The notes: a model not told the origin generated them from the letters alone. Counted from the stretch's first letter, positions 25,031-33,429 are shown. The stretch: DNA of 43,081 nucleotides from Verrucomicrobiota bacterium (GCA_947471035.1 CANIWJ010000020.1:1-43081); one strand, 5' to 3'. A program made the numbers and translations.

Positions 25031-25456
25031 ATGGCCGGTGGTGGTGGTGGTGGTGATGGCGAGCCAGAATTCCAAATCGCCCCAATGATCGACGTTCTGC
25101 TGGTGCTGCTCATATTTTTCATGAGCATCGCCACATCTAGCGTGGCCCGCTACGACCCGGGCATAGCAGTGCCCCTCGCTCCCGACGCCAACAAGAAGGA
25201 AGACTCCGAGGGGGAGTTGGTGTTTAATGTCGCGTGGAAGCAGGCCACGGAGACCGCAGTCATTTCTTTCGAGGAGCAAGTGGTGGTGCCTGATCAAGTA
25301 GTGCCTACGCTCATCGCTCGAAAAAACGCCAACTCCCAGGTTCGGGTCTTGGTTCGCGCGGACTCGGAAACCCCTGTTCGCTATATAAATAGCGTAATTG
25401 AGGCCGCCGCCAAGGCAGGCATCGTCGATGTCACCTTCGCCACGGTCGCACGTTAA
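25031..25456 (+). CDS. exbD: ExbD/TolR-family protein 1
   Basis: A 141-residue inner-membrane protein with a glycine-rich N-terminus, one transmembrane helix and a periplasmic domain. The helix begins FQIAPMIDVLLVLLIFFM, and D21 is the conserved proton-carrying aspartate. The periplasmic part (VRVLVRADSETPVRYINSVIEAAAKAGIVDVTF) is the typical ExbD fold end. Two such genes in tandem suggest a heterodimer inside the ExbB pentamer. The start follows a pyrimidine-rich leader (CCCTTTTCTTT). Confidence 0.9.
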   Translation: MAGGGGGGDGEPEFQIAPMIDVLLVLLIFFMSIATSSVARYDPGIAVPLAPDANKKEDSEGELVFNVAWKQATETAVISFEEQVVVPDQVVPTLIARKNANSQVRVLVRADSETPVRYINSVIEAAAKAGIVDVTFATVAR

Positions 25457-25518
25457 TTCTTCAAACGCATTTTGCACCGCGTTTCACGCCATTTCACTGT
25501 CCCCCCTTTCTTTGCCCG

Positions 25519-25965
25519 ATGAAAATACCCGTCCAGTCTAACAATCCCGATGTCGGCTTCCAGATTGCTCCGATGATCGACGTGGTATTCGTCATCCTCG
25601 TTTTCTTTATGTCGTTGGCGGCGCAGATTCGCATTGAGCAGATATTACAAACCAAGCTTCCGGGGGTATCGGTCGCAGGCACCGCGACCGAGTTTGTTGA
25701 CGAGCAAATCTTGCAAATCAGCCAGGAGGGTGAAGTTACCTTGAACGACGAGATATACGATTCGCCGACCAGTCGTGATTTACCCCAGCTCACGACTACT
25801 TTGGGCCAACTAAAAGCATCCAGCGACGCCGCCAAAAACAAGCTCGTGGTTACCGTGATCAGCCACCCCGATTCACCTTATTACCGCACGATTGATGTGC
25901 TCAACTCCCTCGCCGTTGCCGGGGTGACCAATGTCACCTTCACCGCCGAAGGCGACGAGTCCTGA
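25519..25965 (+). CDS. exbD: ExbD/TolR-family protein 2
   Basis: A second ExbD of 148 residues. The helix FQIAPMIDVVFVILVFFM again places the essential aspartate at residue 21, and the periplasmic domain ends TIDVLNSLAVAGVTNVTF. It differs clearly from ExbD1 in the periplasmic half (EQILQISQEGEVTLNDEIYD), so the two are old paralogues rather than a recent duplication. It is followed 13 bp later by the vWA gene. Dual ExbDs usually pair with one ExbB in systems of this lineage (inference). Confidence 0.9.
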   Translation: MKIPVQSNNPDVGFQIAPMIDVVFVILVFFMSLAAQIRIEQILQTKLPGVSVAGTATEFVDEQILQISQEGEVTLNDEIYDSPTSRDLPQLTTTLGQLKASSDAAKNKLVVTVISHPDSPYYRTIDVLNSLAVAGVTNVTFTAEGDES

Positions 25966-25978
25966 ACGTTCCTGCCCC

Positions 25979-27553
25979 ATGTCTGAACTTAATCCCGAAA
26001 CTCCCGAGTCCGAAGTCGAGGCGGTTGCTACCGCTCCCGAAGCCCCTGCTCCGCGAAAAAAGAATTTTTATCAGCGGCTGACCGCAAGCATGCCCCTGCT
26101 TATCACCGTCATCGTGCACGTTGTTCTGATCGGTGGAGCAGCGGCTATTGTAGTGCAGCAGAATGTTATTGGAAAAAAGAAAACCTTTGAGGCGGCCAAT
26201 CAAAACGAGTCGGTAGCGGAAAAGCAGGTCGAGCATAGGCTTCAGGTGGCGCGGCGTGGAGGTGCTTCCAGCAGCGCGTCAAATCCCGTTTCGGCCAACC
26301 GTATTTTTTCCACCGCTGAAAATGCCTTGCAGATGCCGGCTATGCCCGACTTGCCTTCTATGGGGTCGGGTGGCTTTGGCGGCTTCGGCTCGATGGGTTC
26401 GGGCGTCGGCTTGGGGCAAGGTGCCGGAATGGCCACTTCCTTGGGCGGTGGCGGCGGTCTTGGTGGCCGCGGTTTCATGTCGATGAACTTTCTGGGGCTT
26501 AGTTCTCAGAACGTAAGCAAGGTTGTGTTTGTCGTCGACACCAGCACGAGTATTATGGAACCGAGAAAAGGCGGATTTCTGGCCTTTTCCATTATTCGTG
26601 AAGAGATTATGCGTCAGGTGAGCCGGTTGCCTGCCTCTGCGCAGTTTAACGTAATCCTGTATCGCAGCACCAATACTGAAACTGGAGAGGTGGAGATTAA
26701 TCTATACAAGCGGGAACTCTCTCCAGCCAACAACGACGCCAAAAAAGATTTTTTTGAGTGGATGGCCCCGGTGAATGCTAAATTGGATAATTTTGGTCCC
26801 GCTTCAGCAACGCGCCGAACTGGCTGGAGGCGCAAACCCCTCCCTCCTGAGGCTGGAGTGGATTCTTTGTTTTTACCCCCGTCTTGGGCTCGAGCTGTCC
26901 ACGCGGCATTAGAACAAAGTCCGGATACAATTTTTGTTATTACCGCTAGTGAAGGTAGAGTAGCCCGTATGGTGAGTGAGCAAGAGCTTACGAAACGTCG
27001 AGCTGAGTTTGAGAAGAAAAAGGCTGATTATGAACGCGATGCCATTAAAGAAGGCACCACTTATGCTGCGATTGTTACCGCGCGCGATGCTGCTTACAAC
27101 AAGGCCCGCAGGGAGTTGGATACCGCTAATAGGAATCTGGTCGCTGAACGTAAGGAACCGGTTGTGGTTTCGGATAGCACGCAAATTTTTAGATCCGACG
27201 TTCAAACTGAGCTTCGCAAAAAAGGTATTACTATAAAACTGGATGGCACTGGTTGGACCAAAAAAGACGGTTCGCTTTTCTCGGAGCCGCCTCAATGGGT
27301 ATCGAGTGTTGAGCCTGCCTCTTGGAATGATTTTAACAATCACATTAGCCGCCTGCAGCGCGCTTTGTCCCCTCAGCAACGAGCAGCGTTAAATATGTTT
27401 TTATTCGTAGGGCCAACGGATAAACCGGAAAATGCGATTTCAATTTTGACGACAGTTGCCAAGCGAAACGGTGGAAACTTCCAACTGCTCACCACTAAAC
27501 GCCTTGAAGAGATTCGCGCCAAGGAAGCCGAAGCCGTGAAAAAGGGTTCATAG
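25979..27553 (+). CDS. TonB-like anchor fused to a von Willebrand A domain
   Basis: A 524-residue protein from MSELNPETPESEV at 25979. Residues 1-30 are an acidic/proline-rich cytoplasmic tail, followed by one transmembrane helix (about 38-60). The helix motif TVIVH (T43, H47) aligns with S16 and H20 of the TonB helix (SVCIH), where the histidine is essential for coupling to ExbB/ExbD. A glycine-rich linker (about 129-165) leads to a vWA domain with MIDAS motif DTSTS (D187, S189, S191) and a later strand TIFVITASEG. There the usual second acidic motif is altered. A charged coiled-coil insert of about 65 residues (roughly SEQELTKRRAEFEKKKADYE onward) interrupts the vWA fold. No TonB C-terminal domain is present. 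Its second half is noticeably richer in A/T than neighbouring genes. Confidence 0.8.
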   Translation: MSELNPETPESEVEAVATAPEAPAPRKKNFYQRLTASMPLLITVIVHVVLIGGAAAIVVQQNVIGKKKTFEAANQNESVAEKQVEHRLQVARRGGASSSASNPVSANRIFSTAENALQMPAMPDLPSMGSGGFGGFGSMGSGVGLGQGAGMATSLGGGGGLGGRGFMSMNFLGLSSQNVSKVVFVVDTSTSIMEPRKGGFLAFSIIREEIMRQVSRLPASAQFNVILYRSTNTETGEVEINLYKRELSPANNDAKKDFFEWMAPVNAKLDNFGPASATRRTGWRRKPLPPEAGVDSLFLPPSWARAVHAALEQSPDTIFVITASEGRVARMVSEQELTKRRAEFEKKKADYERDAIKEGTTYAAIVTARDAAYNKARRELDTANRNLVAERKEPVVVSDSTQIFRSDVQTELRKKGITIKLDGTGWTKKDGSLFSEPPQWVSSVEPASWNDFNNHISRLQRALSPQQRAALNMFLFVGPTDKPENAISILTTVAKRNGGNFQLLTTKRLEEIRAKEAEAVKKGS

Positions 27554-27636
27554 ACATCCTGATTTATGGTCACGATTTTCACGGTTTAAACATGTCGGCA
27601 TTGCGAAGCAGCCTAGGTTAGCCTCCCTGCTTCTAT

Positions 27637-29151
27637 ATGCGAATTTCTTGGATCGCCAAAAAGTTTGGGCTCACGTTTTGCCGACAAATTGCGGGTTTAA
27701 TTCTTTTAACTGCACTTTGCGCTCGAGCCCAACTCTTGCCCGTTTCCGCCCCTGAACAGGCGGTAGTGCAGATCCTCACCGCCAGCCAGACTCCGGAATT
27801 TGATGCCCCATGGCGCTTCGACTCGGTGCGTCGCTCTACTGGTACCGGTTTTGTGATCGAGGGTGGCCGCATCCTGACCAATGCCCATGTGGTCGCTTGG
27901 GCGAAACAAATTCTTGTTCGTCGTTATCAAGATCCGCGTCTCCTTCCTGCCAAGGTAGTCTTTGCCGGTCACGATTGTGACCTGGCTATAATTGAATTGT
28001 TAGACTCAAAGGGGCTTGAGGGTGTACGTCCGCTTACTTTCGGTGAGCTTCCAGCGGTTCAATCCACGGTGGTGACCATTGGCTATCCGGCCGGCGGCGA
28101 ACAAATCTCATTTACGCGTGGAGTAGTTTCGCGCATCGAAATGCAGGCCTATGCTCATCCTGGCAACCGCTCGTTGCTCGCGGTGCAGACCGATGCGGCA
28201 ATAAACCCAGGCAATAGCGGTGGGCCTGTTTTACAAGATGGCAAAGTCGCCGGCGTGGCGTTTCAAGGTATACCCGGCTTGCAAAATGCGGGTTTTTTCA
28301 TTCCGCCCGAGGTAGTGAGGCATTTTCTCAAGGACGTCGCCGACGGTCGTTACGATGGCGTGCCCTTGGCGGGTGTTACTTTGGAGCCGCTGCAAAATCC
28401 CGCCTACCGCCGCCAGCTTGGTCTTGCCGATGATGGACGCGGAGCGCGTGTGGACGCCCTCCGGCCTGACGGAACGGCGGTGAGGGTCTTGCGTCGCGAT
28501 GATGTTGTACTGGAGGTCGGCGGGCTCGTAGTCGGCAGTGATGGCATGGTGCTTTATCGTGGTAATCGGGTATCCGCTTCGGTGGCTTTTCAGCAGCCGC
28601 AATCCGGCGAAAGCGTGCCGCTAAAAATCTGGCGGGATCGCGCCGAGTTGACGGTCGACTTACCCATGGAGGCGTATCACGGGGATCGCTTGGCCGGTCG
28701 CAGCTACGATACTTTACCCCGTTATTTCATGCACGCCGGCTTGGTCTTCACCCCTCTTTCGGCGGATTACCTGGAAACAGTCGGACGTCCCGGGCGGGAC
28801 AACCTTTGGGCTGGTTTAGCCAAGCTCATTTACGAACTGCGGGGTCGTGCGCTGGAAGAGCCCTCGACTGTGCGCGCCGAGCCGGTGGTACTTGCCACGG
28901 TGCTTCCTCATCCGGTTAACGCCGATTTCAGCGTGCGCGGAGGTGCCATTGTTAATCGTATCAACGGAGTGCGTATTGAGCGTTTGGAGGATGTGATCCG
29001 TGCTCTGCGCGAAAACCAAGGGGAGCGTCATGTGCTGGAATTCGAGGGTCCAGATCACGGTCCCATGGAGGCCTTGAACCGCGCCGCCGCTGCCGCCGCG
29101 CACACCGAAATACTTCGCACCTACGGAATCGTCTCCGCTCAACGCCTATGA
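27637..29151 (+). CDS. Deg/HtrA-like trypsin-fold serine protease with PDZ-like domains
   Basis: A secreted 504-residue protease (signal peptide about 1-31, LILLTALCARAQ). The catalytic triad is complete: H84 (LTNAHVVA), D115 (HDCDLAIIEL) and S194 (NPGNSGGPV). The C-terminal 260 residues have two regions with PDZ character (GVTLEPLQNPAYRRQLGLADDGRGARVDAL and the final NRINGVRIERLEDVIRAL). This layout resembles plant-type Deg proteases (for example Deg2/Deg9) more than E. coli DegP. It should act in the periplasm. It overlaps the next gene by ATGA and follows the vWA gene by 83 bp. Association with an ExbB/ExbD machine points to regulated cleavage of an envelope substrate (inference). Confidence 0.88.
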   Translation: MRISWIAKKFGLTFCRQIAGLILLTALCARAQLLPVSAPEQAVVQILTASQTPEFDAPWRFDSVRRSTGTGFVIEGGRILTNAHVVAWAKQILVRRYQDPRLLPAKVVFAGHDCDLAIIELLDSKGLEGVRPLTFGELPAVQSTVVTIGYPAGGEQISFTRGVVSRIEMQAYAHPGNRSLLAVQTDAAINPGNSGGPVLQDGKVAGVAFQGIPGLQNAGFFIPPEVVRHFLKDVADGRYDGVPLAGVTLEPLQNPAYRRQLGLADDGRGARVDALRPDGTAVRVLRRDDVVLEVGGLVVGSDGMVLYRGNRVSASVAFQQPQSGESVPLKIWRDRAELTVDLPMEAYHGDRLAGRSYDTLPRYFMHAGLVFTPLSADYLETVGRPGRDNLWAGLAKLIYELRGRALEEPSTVRAEPVVLATVLPHPVNADFSVRGGAIVNRINGVRIERLEDVIRALRENQGERHVLEFEGPDHGPMEALNRAAAAAAHTEILRTYGIVSAQRL

Positions 29152-30665
29152 ATGCGACCCGGAATATTCGAGTTTGCCTGATCGCGCCGTGCCTTGCGTT
29201 GACCGCTTTGCTCATGTTTGCAGTGGACGTGTGTGCGCAGGCTCCTCTGAACGCCTTGAGTGTGCTTCCCGACACCGAGGCGACGGATTGGACACGCTCT
29301 TTGGTGAATATCGAGGTGACTTATAAGGTGCACGACGCTTTTCAGCCGTGGAATACGCCTACGCGGGCTATTCGCAAGCAGGGTGTAGTCGTCGCGCACG
29401 GGGAAGTGCTCACGACCGCGCAATACCTGCCAACCCACACGCTGGTACGTATTCAAAAAGGCGGTCGCGGGCGCTGGTTCGACGCCCGTGTCAAATGGTG
29501 GGACGCACAGTCCAATCTCGCCTTGCTCACTTCGGAGGCTCCGGACTTTTGGAAAGGTTTACAGCCGGTTGAGCTTTCTACCGAAATTTCGCGAGGTCCG
29601 GATTTCGACCTTGTTCGCTGGCGCGACGGAAACTTGGAGAACAGGCGGGTCGAGTTTGGACAGTTTACGGTGCGCGAAGGCGTACTCGGTTTTGCCCCTC
29701 ACGTGATGTTGGAGATCAGCACGGATCTCACTGGACTGGGCTGGTCCGAAGTGGTGGCTCATCGAGGCCGAGTGCTTGGCCTCACTACTTACTCTACCGG
29801 ACGGACCTGCGGCGTGGTGCCTTCGGCTTTTATCCAACGCGTGTTCGATGCCCAGCGCTTGGGTAAATTCACCGGGCTGGGTTATCTCGATTTTACGTGG
29901 CAGCCGGGCAGCAATCCCGAGCTACTCACCGAACTGGGCCTTGCGGGTTCGCCTCGTGGTGCGGTGGTGCACCAGGCTGGCCGCGTGAAGGATCCGACTC
30001 TCGCGCCCCAGCCGCGCGACATTCTTTTGGAAATCGATGGATCCTCGATCGACATCGAGGGCGATTATCTCGATCCGGACTTTGGCCATCTCATGCTGGA
30101 AAACTTGGCCAACCGGACCCACTTCGCCGGTGACGTGTTGCCGATCAAGCTTCTGCGCGGCGGAAAGGAAATGATGGTGAATTATCGCATACCGCGCGCG
30201 AGTTTCACGGACGAGCTTGTGCCTCGTGAAACCTTTGATCGTCCTCCGGCTTACGTCGTGACCGGCGGTCTGGTTTTTCAGCCGCTCTCCCAATCCTTTC
30301 TCCGAGGCTGGGGCGACGATTGGCGCAAGTATGCGCCGCTGCGTCTCCAGTATTACCAATACGCTGATGCAGCGGATGGACGTAAATCGCTAGTGGTGCT
30401 CACCGGCGTGCTGCCCGACGTATTCAATCTCGGTTACCAAGACGAACGCTTCATCGTGCTCGACAAGGTGAATGGCCGCACCGTCTCCACGCTGGCTGAT
30501 TTGGTCGAGGCGTTGCGCTCGCCCGAGCCTGGGGCTGATGTGCATCGTTTCGAGTTTATGCGCGGTCAAGGCCTGGAGCGCATCCTGCTCGATGCGACCG
30601 GCCTGGATGAAGCCACAGCCCGGGTGGTCAAGTTCTACGGGATGCCTGCGCCAACGCGACTGTGA
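29148..30665 (+). CDS. Catalytically dead Deg-like paralogue (pseudoprotease)
   Basis: A secreted 505-residue protein with the same length and layout as the preceding protease: signal peptide (LLMFAVDVCAQA), trypsin-like part and two PDZ-like parts (AGRVKDPTLAPQPRDILLEIDG and RFIVLDKVNGRTVSTLADLVEAL). Alignment by eye puts Q92 (LTTAQYL) at the histidine, N123 (AQSNLALL) at the aspartate, and G198 in GLGWSE at the serine of GNSGGP. All three triad residues are therefore lost while the reading frame is intact. A nearby S200 exists but lacks the oxyanion motif. Overlap by ATGA implies equal synthesis of both, consistent with a heteromer in which this partner regulates or presents substrate. It probably arose by tandem duplication. 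Confidence 0.8.
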   Translation: MNATRNIRVCLIAPCLALTALLMFAVDVCAQAPLNALSVLPDTEATDWTRSLVNIEVTYKVHDAFQPWNTPTRAIRKQGVVVAHGEVLTTAQYLPTHTLVRIQKGGRGRWFDARVKWWDAQSNLALLTSEAPDFWKGLQPVELSTEISRGPDFDLVRWRDGNLENRRVEFGQFTVREGVLGFAPHVMLEISTDLTGLGWSEVVAHRGRVLGLTTYSTGRTCGVVPSAFIQRVFDAQRLGKFTGLGYLDFTWQPGSNPELLTELGLAGSPRGAVVHQAGRVKDPTLAPQPRDILLEIDGSSIDIEGDYLDPDFGHLMLENLANRTHFAGDVLPIKLLRGGKEMMVNYRIPRASFTDELVPRETFDRPPAYVVTGGLVFQPLSQSFLRGWGDDWRKYAPLRLQYYQYADAADGRKSLVVLTGVLPDVFNLGYQDERFIVLDKVNGRTVSTLADLVEALRSPEPGADVHRFEFMRGQGLERILLDATGLDEATARVVKFYGMPAPTRL

Positions 30666-30695
30666 AGCCGCAGCGGGCTCGGCTCAGCGTTTTTT
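30666..30695 (+). terminator. Possible terminator at the end of the ExbB/ExbD-protease operon
   Basis: The stem AGCCG (30666-30670) with CGGCT (30680-30684) directly follows the pseudoprotease stop. Six T residues start 5 bases later (30690-30695). The stem is short and the spacing imperfect, so it is weak. It is located exactly between convergent genes. Confidence 0.4.
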
Positions 30696-33356
30696 AAAGA
30701 TCACCTGCGGTGTGGCTTCGAGTTGCCCGCGGGTGACGCCGATCTGGTTGAGCAATTTCAATTCGCGCCATAGCTCCGCGCCCGAGATTTCGCCGCGCAG
30801 CAGTTTTTCGTAGGCGCGGACGGTGCGCAGCACCTCGGCGGGCGACTCATCGACAAACTCGACCCGGAACTCGCGCGTGCCGAGGGCAAGCAGGCGATCG
30901 GCAAACTCGGCCCCGGTCTGGGCGCGAGGATTGAAAACGGTGTTGCGGCAGCCGGCGTCGGCTTTGAGCGGGAGCAGCGCCCCGACGCGGTCGCGGAGGG
31001 CAACTTTATGTTTTTCGCAAGGACGTCCGCAGTCGTGGTAGTCTTTCCCCTTAGATAGGAAGGCGCAGAAGACGCAGTGCTCCATGTGAAACATCGGCAT
31101 GTGCTGATGGAGCGTCAGGTCGAACCAGGCGGGCGGCGCGGCCTTCAAAAGTGATTCGAGCTGGGCGAGGTTGAGATCGTAGCTGGCGGTGACGCGTTCG
31201 AGTTTGTAGCGAGTCAGGTAGTATTCGGCGGTGAGCGGGTTGGCGACGTTGAGCGAGAAATCGCCGCGCAGGCGCAAGTGTGGAGCGGCGGCAGGGAAGA
31301 AACGCAGATGCTCGTGGTTGCGCGCGAGGATGCCGTCGGGCTCGGCGGCGAGGACCTGTTTGAGGATCCACTCTTCGGTGGGTTTGTAGATGCGCGGCGG
31401 GGCGAGCCAGATGGCCGGGGGCTTCGCCCCCGGAATGACCAATGACCAATGACCAATGACCAAAGCAGAGGCAGTCTGCCACGCGCGGAATTTGGTGACG
31501 GCGTCGCGGTAGTGTTTGGGGTTTTCCAGCTCGCAGTAGATGTCGGCGAAGCGCACATCGCCGGAGAGCACGGCGTCGAGCTGGGCGAAGTCGCGGACGT
31601 AGAGGATGAGGCGGGGTTCGGCTGATACGGAGGATGCCGAACACGCTTTATCCTCCGTGCCATTCGGCATTGGACATTGGACATTGGTCATTCCCGCGTC
31701 TGCGGTCAGCGTCCATTTTCGAGGAGCGGACCGGAGTTGTTCCAGTCGGGCGGTGGCGTCACGGCGCAAGCGGTTGAGCTCGCTGGTTGGGAGCATGACC
31801 GAGCCTTCGAGGTGGTTGGCCAGCTCGCCGAGGTGGAAGGGTGTGCCGCCGAGCCGGCCGAGTTGGTCGTGCAGGCGCTCGGTGGTGAGCGGGCGTTGGT
31901 CGGCGGGGGCGGTTTCGAGCGCGAGCGTCGCGGTCTCGCGTACCACGTGGCCCTCGCAGTCATCGAGAATCAGGGTGAGCGGCGCGCCGGCGTGGCCGTG
32001 CACCTCGGCGCGGACGGGGCGGGTATGGCGAATCTTATCGCCGGCGAATGTAGCGCGTAGTTCGCGGTCGAGCGCGGGGTCATTGGTTTTCCAGACGCGG
32101 TGGCCGGGGCGGATTTTTTTGAAATCAAGGTCGCCGTGGCCGAAGCGCAGCGTGACTTCGCCGGAGCGCGGATCGGGCGTGGAGATTTGGTAAATGCGTC
32201 CGCCCTCCTCGCGGTTGGCGGGATTGCCGGCGTCGAAGACGAGTCCGTCGCCGGGCTTGGCGGGCGCGGTGAGTTTGAGCGCCACGTGGTCGGAGCCGAC
32301 TCGGGTTACCTGGCCGAGGAAGACGCCGCGTTTGGTGCCGAAGCGACCGTGGGCGAGTTCTTGGTTTTGCACGCCGTTGAACCAGCCCGGGTAGAGCCCG
32401 CGCGAGAAGGCCATGTTGAGTTCGTATTTGGCTGCGCCGGGATCGAAGGGCGGCGGGGCATCGGCACCGGATAGTTCGGCCATCACGCGGTCCAGCGCCT
32501 GGCGGTAGGTGCGGGTGATGCTGGCGACGTATTCGGCGGATTTGAGACGGCCTTCGATTTTGAGCGATGCCACTCCGGCGCGAACGAGCTGCGGCAGCAC
32601 GTCTAGGCCGGACAAATCCTGCGGGCTGAGCAGATATTTTCTGTCGCCAAGATCGACCGTAGCGCCGTCGGACACGAGTTCGTAGGGGAGGCGGCAGGCC
32701 TGGGCGCATTCGCCGCGATTGGCCGAGCGCCCGCCGAGCGATTCACTGGTGAGGCACTGGCCGGAGTAAGCCACGCAAAGTGCGCCATGGACAAATACCT
32801 CCAGCGGCAGCGGAGATTGGCCAGGGGCGAGTGAGGCGCGCTGGGCTTCCTGGATGTGGGCGATTTCCTTGAGTGAGTTTTCCCGTGCGAGCACGACGAG
32901 CTCGGCCCCGAGTTCGCGTGCGAAGGACACACCCGCGTCGTTGGTCACGGTCATCTGGGTAGAACCGTGGATGGGGAAATCGGGCGACAGGCGGCGGATA
33001 AGACGGCAGATGCCGACGTCCTGCACGATGGCGGCGTCCACGCCGGAGGAGATGATGCTGCGGAGGTAGTCGGCGGCGTCGGTCAGCTCGTCGGTGAAAA
33101 CGAGGGTGTTGAAGGTGACGTAGCCTCGCACGCCGCGGCGGTGCAAAAACGCCATGAGCTCGGGCAAGTCGGCCACGGTGAAGTTGTGGGCGCGCATACG
33201 GGCGTTGAAGCGTTCGAGGCCAAAGAAGATGGCGTCGGCCCCGTTTTCCACCGCAGCGCGGGCGCATTCCCAGTCACCGGCGGGCGCGAGGAGTTCCGGG
33301 CGGGTTAGGCGGGCGGGCGACTGGACGGAGGCGGGCGAAGGGACTGCGGCGGACAT
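30684..33356 (-). CDS. U32-family protein with DUF3656 (RlhA-like), carrying two repeat-derived insertions
   Basis: A large U32 protein, 890 residues from MSAAVPSPAS at 33356 (the frame continues to a TTG at 33431). The U32 core shows ELLAPAGDWECARAAVENGADAIFFG, HGSTQMTVTN, EVFVHGALCVAYSGQC and SANRGECAQACRLPYE, with the conserved cysteines. The DUF3656 region follows, and FHMEHCVFCAFLSKG...CGRPC near the C-terminus adds more cysteines. E. coli RlhA (23S rRNA C2501 hydroxylation) and TrhP (tRNA U34 hydroxylation) are family members, and RNA hydroxylation is the best guess despite the 'peptidase' label. Two stretches, MTNVQCPMPNGTEDKACSAS and LVIGHWSLVIPG, are translated heptamer repeats that interrupt the family sequence in frame. 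It is convergent with the pseudoprotease gene. Confidence 0.85.
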   Translation of the reverse strand: MSAAVPSPASVQSPARLTRPELLAPAGDWECARAAVENGADAIFFGLERFNARMRAHNFTVADLPELMAFLHRRGVRGYVTFNTLVFTDELTDAADYLRSIISSGVDAAIVQDVGICRLIRRLSPDFPIHGSTQMTVTNDAGVSFARELGAELVVLARENSLKEIAHIQEAQRASLAPGQSPLPLEVFVHGALCVAYSGQCLTSESLGGRSANRGECAQACRLPYELVSDGATVDLGDRKYLLSPQDLSGLDVLPQLVRAGVASLKIEGRLKSAEYVASITRTYRQALDRVMAELSGADAPPPFDPGAAKYELNMAFSRGLYPGWFNGVQNQELAHGRFGTKRGVFLGQVTRVGSDHVALKLTAPAKPGDGLVFDAGNPANREEGGRIYQISTPDPRSGEVTLRFGHGDLDFKKIRPGHRVWKTNDPALDRELRATFAGDKIRHTRPVRAEVHGHAGAPLTLILDDCEGHVVRETATLALETAPADQRPLTTERLHDQLGRLGGTPFHLGELANHLEGSVMLPTSELNRLRRDATARLEQLRSAPRKWTLTADAGMTNVQCPMPNGTEDKACSASSVSAEPRLILYVRDFAQLDAVLSGDVRFADIYCELENPKHYRDAVTKFRAWQTASALVIGHWSLVIPGAKPPAIWLAPPRIYKPTEEWILKQVLAAEPDGILARNHEHLRFFPAAAPHLRLRGDFSLNVANPLTAEYYLTRYKLERVTASYDLNLAQLESLLKAAPPAWFDLTLHQHMPMFHMEHCVFCAFLSKGKDYHDCGRPCEKHKVALRDRVGALLPLKADAGCRNTVFNPRAQTGAEFADRLLALGTREFRVEFVDESPAEVLRTVRAYEKLLRGEISGAELWRELKLLNQIGVTRGQLEATPQVIFKKR
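31415..31461. repeat. Hairpin plus four heptamer repeats (AATGACC) inside the U32 gene
   Basis: The hairpin CCGGGGGC (31415-31422) / GCCCCCGG (31426-31433) with loop TTC is directly followed by four perfect tandem copies of AATGACC (31434-31461). On the minus strand it is read in frame as the LVIGHWSLVIPGAKPP stretch. It looks like a dispersed short element that entered a coding sequence without breaking it. Confidence 0.85.
31627..31695. repeat. Second hairpin plus heptamer repeats (CATTNNN) inside the U32 gene
   Basis: The inverted repeat ACGGAGGAT (31627-31635) / ATCCTCCGT (31650-31658) is followed by five heptamers: CATTCGG, CATTGGA, CATTGGA, CATTGGT and CATTCCC (31661-31695). The heptamers match the complement of the AATGACC unit 170 bp away, so the two elements are in opposite repeat orientation, though each has its hairpin on the left. 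It is read in frame on the minus strand. Confidence 0.8.
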
Positions 33357-33429
33357 GAAGAATGGCGCGGAAGGTGAAAGCGGGGAAAGTTTTTGTCGAG
33401 CAACCCAGACGAATCGCGGATTTCGGCAC

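Noticed and set aside
31434..31695. Tandem short repeats as a possible CRISPR
   Set aside because: Units are 7 bp with no spacers and no cas genes; they are translated in frame in the U32 gene.
30684..33356. Calling the U32 gene UbiU or UbiV, or a secreted collagenase
   Set aside because: It is far too long, has a DUF3656 region and no signal peptide, and fits the RlhA-like RNA-modification group better.
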